Assembly: GCF_022605725.1 (NCBI RefSeq)
Contig: NC_065556.1
Coordinates: 29,371,140-29,435,139 of the forward strand
DNA length: 64,000 nucleotides
Origin: Anthonomus grandis grandis
Taxonomy: Eukaryota > Arthropoda > Insecta > Coleoptera > Curculionidae
Direction: 5' to 3'
The number at the start of each line of letters is the position of its first letter. Position 1 is the stretch's first letter. Under the pieces are notes generated by a model. The model ran no database searches, had not been told where the DNA came from, and was given only the letters and a program-made list of their open reading frames with translations. The translations under genes were made by a program, and so were the position numbers. Below are positions 56,464 through 64,000 of the stretch, piece by piece.

Positions 56464-57959
56464 TGATAAAAATATGAATCAGCTTAGTTATTTAAAAAAA
56501 CTTACTAAAGCGGAGATCACCAAAGTTGAATCAATCATTGGATGGGTCTTGTAGCAAACTGTTCATTTCCTAGTACCCACTAGGAAATATTCACATAGGC
56601 ATATTGCAAACGTATAAAAGATATTTTAGAGATATTAATATTATAGTAATATTTCAGTGTGAATTTATGTGCGATCACGATAGAAATGCGAAAATATTCA
56701 GGATTTCGTGCTCACCTAACGGCTTTTCTTTGTTTCGCCTTTAGTGCGCGAGATTTTGGCGTGGATCATATTTAAAAAAAAAATAATAATTCTCGTTCCA
56801 TTATGTTGGCCAACGCCCCAGCAATCGCGATAAGGATGTGGGGCACGGTCTCATTTCTTATGTGATATACGCCATAATTTGCTAATAGATTCTTTTTATT
56901 TTGGACCACTAGCGTCGACGTAATTATTGCTGTTAGTTCTACGGTCGAGCATGCTCGTAAAACCCACTTATTTTAAGATATACATACGTTTGCTTGTCAA
57001 AAATATCGGTCGTCGTAAATAGTCGCAGTACGAATAATTATATAACTTTTAGATATTATAGACGAGAGTGGGCTAAAGAGGGCCACTAAACTTCCTAAAT
57101 TTCTGAAAAAATTGTTATAGCAAGTCCGTGTCCTCTAAATGGCTTAGTAGATAAGTCTCATCAAATATACAGTAATATTGTAAATAGAGTTGCAATCATC
57201 ACAATTTATTGAGTAAACCTCTGATTTTGACAAAGTGTGTATATAAAATATTATGGAAACCATAAACAGTTGGGATTCATGGGATATAGTTTGGACTTTG
57301 GACGTACTATTAAAAAATTCTAAAGTGATTAAAGTTTAGAAAAGAAATTATTGGTAGGGTCTCTATTAATGTGAATCAACCGAATTAAAGAACTCTCAAG
57401 ACTTTAGTGATTAATTTGTCCTCCGAAAACCATCACACATCTTTGTTAGCTCTGGTCAACATTAAACGTTATCATGTTTTCAGACAATTGAAAAAAATTG
57501 TATTCATTCTGGACAGTGCAAGTCTTAGTTTCAGGCAGTTGAAAGATTTCCTGAATTTTGTTAATTCTATAAATCTGAATGTTATTTGCACATTAAAGAA
57601 TGAAAATGACAAGAATCAGAAAGCAAAACAAGATTTATTTGCAAATTTATAGAAAACCCTCAAAAACAGACAATGTTATTCAATTTTTCATCTCATAAAT
57701 AATAAAGACAAAAAAAGAGACCCTTTTTCAATAAAAAAAAAACAGGGGTTCACTCGATTAGTTGTGATGATTGCAACTCTATTTACATAAAACAGTCTGG
57801 TAGAAAAATCTCTACAAGAACACATGACTTATTCTAATAAATCTAAAAACTCTGACAGCAGATACAAAGTTTACTTTTGCAAATCATTTGCTCTCCTACA
57901 TATCCTAAAATATTGAAGTGTCACAAAGTCCAAGGTTTATATTACTGAAAGCAAAAAAA
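56464..57959. other. Interior of the large inverted-repeat element, unassigned
   Basis: A frame at 57407-57652 (VFILDSASLSFRQLKDFLNF) has no recognised family. The rest is AT-rich. Nothing here identifies the superfamily of the element. Confidence 0.4.
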
Positions 57960-58245
57960 GCCCAATTGTAGCTCGTGTCAATGACGTTTTTAACTTTGAG
58001 GCACATTTAATTGTAATACACCCGGTAGGTTCTATACTACATTTTAAATAGGTAGAGAGTAATAAAATGTAAATTTCCGAAAGTTTTGTGGTCGTCCATA
58101 GGCGTAGTACCTAGATAATAAAAAAGGGTAGGGTTCGAACGCTACAAGAGGAGTATTACAGATAGGTGCAACTTTTATATGTAATACAAATTAACATATT
58201 ATTATCTATATTATTGAAGTTTCCCAAGGGTAATAATCTTGATTT
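57960..58245. repeat. Tandem duplicate of part of the right arm
   Basis: Matches 58275-58560 in direct orientation at about 316-bp spacing: GCCCAATTGTAGCT, GTCAATGACGTTTTTAACTT, GGTAGAGAGTAATAAAATGT, TTTTGTGGTCGTCCATAGGC. Confidence 0.85.
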
Positions 58246-59059
58246 ATTTGAGAAGATGGACATTACTAAAAGCAAGAAAAGCCCAATTGTATAGCTTCTG
58301 TCAATGACGTTTTTAACTTTAAGCCACATTCAATTGTAACACACTTCGTAAGTTCTATACTATATTTCAAATAGGTAGAGAGTAATAAAATGTAAATTTC
58401 CGAAAGTTTTGTGGTTGTCCATAGGCCTAGGACATAAATAATGAAAAGATGTAGGGTTGGAACGCTACAAGAAGTGTATTACAAGTAGCAATTTTAAATG
58501 TAATACAGATTAGCATATTATTTAATATACTAATTTGGCAAGTAACGTAAGCCTGTTGGATAATATAAATATTACTTTAAAAGTCTTGAACATGGTAATA
58601 TTTGCTGTTACACCGTAGTGTTATATATTTTTATACAGTGTTTAAACATTGATATTAAAAATAAAAAATGTTTCAGTCGTTTACTCCAACGAAAAGAAAT
58701 TCTAATAATAATTCTACTTGAATGAAACAGTCAATGAAAAATTTATAATTTTAAATGTGTTCAAACACGACCACCCTAGTTTTATTGTAAACGAAGTTGT
58801 CACATATGTTCCCGAAAACCAATAGGATATTAACAGGCCGAAACCCAAAGGAACATCCACAAATTACAAAGTGTTTCAGGTGTACTTAACTAATACAAAA
58901 TTTAAAAAATAATTTAAGAGCAGAAGTGCTAAGTTTCTACTTTTGTGTTTTTGTTAATTAGAACAAGGATCTCTGATTCTCTTTTTAAACGTAGAGAGCG
59001 GCAAAATAAATCTACAGAAAAAAATTTGGAATTATATAAGGAAAGCATACGACTTAACG

Positions 59060-60130
59060 GCGAATTCCTTGCTATACATCGATTCTATACAAACAGACTG
59101 GAAACAAATAAGAATTTCGAAAATTTCGCTGAGGTATATGGAAAGGTATTTGAGATATTAGATAACTCGAGTCAATCTGATAGTTAATTATTTTATAGAG
59201 AAAGAACATGTCTGTGTGAGAGCGCCGTGTTTCAAGTGAATATAATTGATATTTAACTCTAAGTTCTATTAAATTAGCATGTAAGTTAAATATACCAGTA
59301 TTTTTATAGTCCAAAAATCTAAAAAAATTATTTTGTATTGTTTCCAATATGTTAGCATGCACCGACGGAGGCAAAACCCAAACGACTATAAATATAGGCA
59401 AAATATAATGCTTTTAGAGAGCTTTTAGAGGTTAATAGCCTACTATTTCTTACAATTAATCCCAGCATTCGATTACACTTGGTGCTTAAGTAATTAATAT
59501 GTTCTGCGAAAGTTAGCTTTTGATCATATATGACACCCAGATCCCTCACTTTATCAGTCCTCTTAAGTAGAATTCCATTAAAATTATAGTCGAATTGAAA
59601 TAAGTTAGTATTACGTGTAAAACTAATGAATGCGCATTTATCATAATTATGGTAAAGTTTATTTCTCTGACAATACTTATAAAATCTGTCAAAATCATTT
59701 TTTAAGAGAAAGCAATCACCGAGATTATTAATGGAAGCAAAAATTTTAATATCGCCTGCATAAAGTAATATTTTGGAGAAGGTAAAACATTTTATAACAT
59801 TATTTAAGTAGATTATAAATAGTAAGGGCCTCAAGTGGGAACCATGAACATACTGGGATCGATTAAAAATGTACGACGCTAACCACCGCAGGAAATCTCC
59901 ATGAACTGTCACTCCAGCAAATTTCTGTAATAAAGTGTTATGATCAATTTTGTCAAATGCTTTGCTGAAGTCGGTGTACACAGAGTATACCTGCGTCTGA
60001 CAATCCATTGAACAGAGTATATATTCCGAGTAAACAACCAAGTTGGAATCAATTGATCGTTTGGGAAAAAAACCGTGCTACTCATCGATAATTGAAGGTT
60101 TAAATTAAACCGTTTAATTAAACCCAATGA
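59060..60130 (-). pseudogene. LINE reverse-transcriptase remnant on minus strand
   Basis: Reading downward from 60130: remnants of QHGFFPKRS-like text in an adjacent frame, then YTDFSKAFDKIDHNTLLQKF, GSHLRPLLFIIYLNNV, LLYAGDIKIFASI (YADD changed to YAGD, loss of a catalytic Asp), and VRDLGVIYDQKLTFAEHINY with the thumb. After a frame change comes the C-terminal NLIELRVKYQLYSLETRRSH and FLYKIINYQIDSS. The GVPQG part before GSHL is deleted. It is the same LINE type as at 37386 and 50775. Confidence 0.9.
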
Positions 60131-60190
60131 TTGGAATAGGAATATCTACTATTTATAAACTAATGCAGGGCAAGTAGAGTAGAGTCCTTA

Positions 60191-60470
60191 ATGAAAACAC
60201 TAAACATGCAGTTAGAAGAAAAGTTTTCATTCAATTCTTTTCATTTCATAAAAGAAATACCAATTTTAGATAAAATTTTAACGGAGCTTGATCGAGACGA
60301 TACACACTTTAAAAAATGTGGATTTTGCATGGGAAAAGCATATTCACAAACCGGTTCTACTGGAAAGCGATAAAATTGTATTCTGGAGAAGAAAATTCCT
60401 AAGAACCACCAAAATAATTTTTTTTTATATTTGATGAAACCTGGCTTAACGAAGGATATATTAGACTATT
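60191..60470 (+). pseudogene. Tc/mariner-superfamily transposase fragment with DETW motif
   Basis: 60191-60373 encodes FIKEIPILDKILTELDRDDT then KKCGFCMGKAY, and a shifted frame near 60430 gives IFDETWLNEGYI. This resembles the helical region and first catalytic block (YlDETW) of a branch of insect Tc/mariner-like transposases. It stops at the left end of the Tc1 element at 60480, which may have inserted into it. Confidence 0.5.
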
Positions 60471-60547
60471 ACAAGTATACAGTATTGTGCATAAATATAG
60501 CAACAAGCGATGTTTTCAAAAATATTATTTGTTCCTTTATTTATTCC

Positions 60548-60614
60548 ATATTAATTCTTTACTTTTAAGTACACGCCTCTTATTGGCGTGTACTTAAAAG
60601 TAAAGAATTAATAT
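60548..60614. repeat. Perfect hairpin, 30-bp arms, 7-nt loop
   Basis: 60548-60577 and 60585-60614 are exact complements (ending GTACACGCC and starting GGCGTGTAC) around TCTTATT. It lies just upstream of the transposase start and has no mismatch in otherwise decayed sequence. Confidence 0.97.
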
Positions 60615-60637
60615 CTGGTGATCTAAGAAAAATTATT

Positions 60638-61558
60638 GTGGAGCATTACGAAAATGGTGTTAGGCAGAGTGACATGGCAAGAAGCTTACGGCTTCACAGG
60701 TCAATCGTATCCAGAGTTTGCAAAAAAATTCGCCTTACTGCCACAGCTGCACCGGCGCCCATTCCTGGTAGACCCATCAGAAAAACAAATTTGAGGTCGG
60801 ATAGGCAGCTGCTTCTTCCCAAATTTTGGCAAAATCAAAAGAGGGTGGAGGAGTAAACCTCAGTTGCAGTACCGTAAGGAGAAGATTACTTGACCTGCTC
60901 GTTGCCCGGCCAAAAAACCGTTACACTCAAAGAAGAACGTCAAGGCTCGTTTTCACTTTGCCCAATCTCATGTCCACTGGTCTGTAGCTGATTGGAAGAA
61001 AGTCATATTTAGTAATGAATCTAAATACAATTTATTCAGGACTGATGGAGTGATGTACGTCAGACGCCCCAGTGAACAAAGATTAAACAAAAAGTACATT
61101 TGCCCCACAGTTAAACATGGCGGGGGATGTTTCTCGGTTCGTGGCATGGGACCCATAGTAAGAATAGTGGGCAAAATGGATCGTTTCATGTACAAAGACA
61201 TTCTGCAAACACATTTAGTGCCATATATGGATGCAGTCATGCTAGTAACAGCCATATTTCAGCATGACAATGATCCAAAACATGCTTCTCAATTTGTTAA
61301 GAGGTGGCTATCCGATGAAAAATAAATCTAATGGTCTAGCCGTCGCAATCGCCAGACCTAAACCCTATAAAGAATTTATGGCATTACATTGACACCAAAA
61401 TCAGGCACCTAACATGCTCTAATACAAGTATTCTCTTTGAAATAGTCGAAAAGGCTTGGAAAGAAGTGATCAATGACTATATTATGAAATTAATTGAGTC
61501 CATGCCAAGACGATGTGCAGATGTTATAAAGGAGAAGGGGTACTACACGAAATATTAA
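60638..61558 (+). pseudogene. Tc1-type transposase, catalytic residues lost
   Basis: 60638-60856 encodes the first helix-turn-helix (QSDMARSLRLHRSIVSRVCK) and a GRPIRKT hook. After frame changes, IFSNESKY replaces the usual IFSDESK, so the first catalytic Asp has become Asn. 61050-61325 encodes YVRRPSEQRLNKKYICPTVK, HGGGCFSVRGMG and FQHDNDPKHASQFVKRWL with the second Asp intact. The third block reads PSQSPDLNPIKNLW, so the catalytic Glu has become Lys. It ends RRCADVIKEKGYYTKY at 61558. Stops and frameshifts add to the loss. Confidence 0.93.
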
Positions 61559-61852
61559 ATTGAATTTAATTTATTTGGGTTATATTTTTTTTAGAATCAA
61601 AACTATTTTTTGTTGCTATATTTTTGAATAATAAATTTGCATAAAACAATTTGGTGTTTTATTTATTATGATACAAAAAATATGATAATATGAAAATATA
61701 AACAGACTCTAACTATTCTTGTAAATAACCGTAATATTTTTAATTATTATTTATAATTGTAAATAATAAAATATATAAACCTTACTTATAAAATAGATAC
61801 TAAAAGATATATACAGGAAATTTCAATGTTGCTATCTTTTTGCACAATACTG

Positions 61853-63524
61853 TATGAATGCATATGATATTTTTAAGGATTATTTTGAATAAATGATAAA
61901 AATTTCTTACACATATCCCTTCTGCATACTTAAAGAGGTCGTATTACTCTCCATCTATTTGAAATGGACTATAGAAGTATATATTTTTGATTAGGTTTAC
62001 GTTTGTGATTTTTTACCTTATTTTTAAATCTGAAGATGTCCTCATATAAGGCGAAATACGTCTAATCAACTTAGTAAATTCCTTTGTCTCTGACTTTCTA
62101 ATGTCCAACAGAGAGGTGGAACTTAAATGCGATTTTCTTTGTAGTCAACGCCACGGATTGTTAACAAAGCTAAATATGTTTTTACAAATGCGTCAAATAG
62201 CGGAAATCTTGAATACAAAGCAATTATGAAAATAACCTGACATATTACGATTGGGCAAAAACCTGAAATTTTCTTTTATTTCGGTATGATCGGTAAAAGA
62301 AATGTCGTCGTTTCCCAGGACAGTACGTGCATGTCTGGAACCGTTATATAGGCGTTGCCCCCTTTTCCCGATATATATAGCGGATAATAATAGATAATAC
62401 GCCCCTTCACGTCCCAGGGAGAACATAATGCGCGGAATTAGAGTGGCGCGTATACCACGCTGGGACCAATTTTATTAATGAGAAAAAAAAAAGATCTTTT
62501 ATGCCAAAACGGGTGTGCGAACCAGGACCATTTTACTATTCAAAAAACAAGTTGGTTACATAGGCTTGCGTATAAAAATAAACGTGACTAATTTAGTTCC
62601 AATTAAACAAGCAATTAAGGTGAGTTAAATACCTGTAATTTTTGGTTAACTGACCCAAATGTACGCGATAATTTGTCTGGAGTTAAAACATGTGAAAGTG
62701 ATTTAAATAAACTGAGACTTGACATTATACAGTATCCTAAAATATTATGTCAACTAAATTTATCAAGCAGTGTATTTATTCAGGGTAGTTCAAATCTTAA
62801 CCAAGTATTCTAAGTGAAACAGAGTAATTAAGTAGAAGTATTCTTACAGGGCGTTAAAGTTATTTTTGTTTATTTTTTAACATTTACACTGTTTGAAATA
62901 TTTCCTTTTGTCCTTACGAGATGGACACTGAATGTTCTGAATTTCGTGTTCGTTATTCTTCTGAAACAAAAAAAATTATACGCCACTGGTTTTTCCAAAA
63001 ATAAAAATCATTTTTAAAGTCTTCATTTAATTTGAGGCAAATTAAGTTTTTTGACTTTTTTACGTACTCGGCACCATTCTCGAGTAAAAAAATAAAATTT
63101 GGTATGGTAATTAGACTATCTTTGTAATCTATAAAATACTACAAAAAACACTAAGCTTTTAAAATAAAATTAACATTAAAAGCCACACTCAAATACGAAT
63201 TTAAAGAATATATTCGAACAATTTTACTGAATACCCAATTTATATCGACGTCAAATAAATTCTATAGCAGCCAATGAGTTGAGTTAATCTTCCCTTAACT
63301 TTACAAGAGTCCCATCCCAATCAACACATCATATATGAATATTGTTAAATATATGTTTATTCAACAATTTTTTAGTAAATTTTTGGTATATTTATTAAAC
63401 AGTAGAGTATACGTATATCATATACGATTCTGTGTACAAAGGGGAAAAAATTTTAGCATTAAAAACATTGACACGAAATTTACTTATCTAGTTTTTAAAC
63501 TCACTCAAATATTTAATAAAGTTC
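61853..63524. other. No recognised gene; one repeat box and one hammerhead-like motif
   Basis: 61915-61978 is a copy of the TATTACTCTCC box repeat. 62260-62500 is less AT-rich and CG-containing, without a supported gene: the minus-strand frame at 62193-62426 shows no motif. 62500-63520 is AT-rich. Confidence 0.5.
62030..62064 (+). ncRNA. Weak hammerhead-ribozyme-like motif
   Basis: CTGAAGA (fits CUGANGA) at 62030-62036, then one extra T, a short imperfect stem (TCCT...AAGG) and GAAA at 62053-62056, then TACGTCTA, an imperfect helix III. It has the same layout and extra base as the motif at 47046, but weaker stems. No Penelope coding sequence is seen nearby. Confidence 0.3.
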
Positions 63525-63850
63525 CTCTCACTGTTTTTCATCCATATTATTCAATCTAATAACGCTGTTTTTATACTAAACATTTATATATAAAATTATA
63601 TCAAATTTAAATAAACAGTATTATTAAATTAAATATATTTTCTGCAAAAGCATTGTTTTTTATTAACAAAACCCTTACCCCCCCACCCACCCCAAACATT
63701 TGACCAGTAAGAAATTCTTTTGAAAAATCAAGGTTTTTCGTCCATAATATCCAATCTAATAGCACTGCTTTTGTATTCAATATTTATTAATATACATATA
63801 TATATAATTATATAAAATTTAAATAAACAAACTATGTTATTAGATGAGAT
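63525..63850. repeat. Direct duplication, spacing about 207 bp
   Basis: 63535-63640 and 63742-63850 share TTTTCATCCATATTATTCAA/TTTTCGTCCATAATATCCAA, CTAATAACGCTG/CTAATAGCACTG and TTTAAATAAACA in the same order. Confidence 0.7.
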
Positions 63851-63991
63851 AATAAGGATGAAACCAGTTAGTATTCATGCGTATTATTTGGGAAAACAAT
63901 GATTTTTGAAAAGAATTTCTTACTGGTAAATGGTGTGGGGTGGGTGGGGGGGTAAGGGTAGGGTTCATAAAAAAAGGTTCTTTTGCAGAAA
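63638..63991. repeat. Fold-back with C-rich and G-rich arms
   Basis: The left arm (63638-63735: TTTTCTGCAAAAG, CCTTACCCCCCCACCCACCC, CAGTAAGAAATTCTTTTGAA) is mirrored by the right arm (about 63892-63991). Arms are about 95 bp with small gaps. The right arm has G-runs of 4, 3, 7, 3 and 3 within about 30 bases, able to form a G-quadruplex on the plus strand, and the left arm the same on the minus strand. It is probably a small fold-back or MITE-like element. Confidence 0.8.
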
Positions 63992-64000
63992 ATAATTGCC

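Larger units (their letters stand above)
55704..58810. mobile_element. 3.1-kb element with inverted arms of about 580 bp
   Basis: The left arm (55704-56295) and right arm (58246-58810) are inverted copies with landmarks CTGTACAACTTCATTTACAA, ATACACTGTATAAAAATATA, GCCAAATTAGTATATTAAAT, GTAGCGTTTGAACCCTACCC, CTACCTATTTGAAATACAGT and AGTAATGTCCATCTTCTC. Part of the right arm is duplicated in tandem (57960-58245). The centre holds a mariner-type fragment and unassigned sequence. Partial copies of the same arms lie at 34505-34640, 47363-47420 and 48590-48860, so this is a family. Confidence 0.8.
60480..61852 (+). mobile_element. Tc1-type element, 1373 bp, dead
   Basis: TA-flanked; CAGTATTGTGCATAAATATA on the left and the complement of CAGTATTGTGCAAAAAGATA on the right. 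A second copy of the inner terminal motif (TTGTTGCTATATTTTTGAAT) lies at about 61610. It contains one broken Tc1-type transposase and a 30-bp perfect hairpin near the left end. Confidence 0.9.

Noticed and set aside
58945..59187. 80-codon plus-strand frame
   Set aside because: It largely lies opposite the C-terminal part of the minus-strand LINE at 59060-60130, which has clear family motifs; the plus frame has none.
62505..62535. tRNA-like GGTTCGCAC segment on the minus strand
   Set aside because: No D arm, anticodon arm or acceptor pairing around it.

Overview
The window is AT-rich, repeat-dominated nuclear DNA from an insect. Seven exons of one conserved insect gene support this, together with insect-type mariner, Harbinger, pogo, Tc1, Penelope, gypsy and LINE remains. 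A beetle is possible from the overall style, but the order cannot be fixed from the sequence. I see no bacterial operon, CRISPR array or phage structure.

The one host protein-coding gene recognised with confidence is nemo (nmo), the Nemo-like MAP-kinase-related kinase, on the minus strand. Its last seven coding exons lie at 46124-46230, 45445-45530, 43485-43673, 35995-36204, 35736-35937, 35577-35670 and 24388-24442. All junctions are GT-AG and all phases fit. They cover the kinase hinge, catalytic loop, activation loop, C-lobe and conserved C-terminal tail. The N-terminal exons are not found, so they probably lie beyond 64000. Two introns are swollen by transposons: 7.3 kb (36205-43484) and 11.1 kb (24443-35576).

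Layout. 1-2735: a tandem satellite with 366-bp units. 2874-2946: a tRNA-Met(CAT) gene. 3.9-13.3 kb: decayed repeats, a deleted Harbinger element and a LINE fragment. 13.4-17.2 kb: a mariner-type element split by a two-gene Harbinger element. 19.5-22.0 kb: a pogo-like element with a PHD-like finger. 24.4-46.2 kb: nemo, whose introns hold two mariner-type remnants, several LINE pieces, the 5' part of a gypsy element, Penelope pieces, a transposon-type gene of uncertain superfamily, a TA-flanked inverted-repeat element, and a 3.2-kb long-inverted-repeat element carrying a Cys-rich gene. 46.2-64 kb: presumably upstream nemo intron or 5' flank, with a 75-bp-arm hairpin holding hammerhead-like cores, three-level transposon nests, a 3.1-kb element with arms of about 580 bp, a LINE, a dead Tc1 element and a G-rich fold-back at the right edge.

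Almost every transposon gene is broken by stops, frameshifts or deletions, so the window reads as a graveyard of several overlapping invasions around a conserved developmental kinase gene. The signals most worth a second look are the hammerhead-like cores tied to Penelope remains, the long-inverted-repeat elements at 39991-43162 and 55704-58810, the interleaved antisense Harbinger gene pair, and the hexamer-like register of the satellite.
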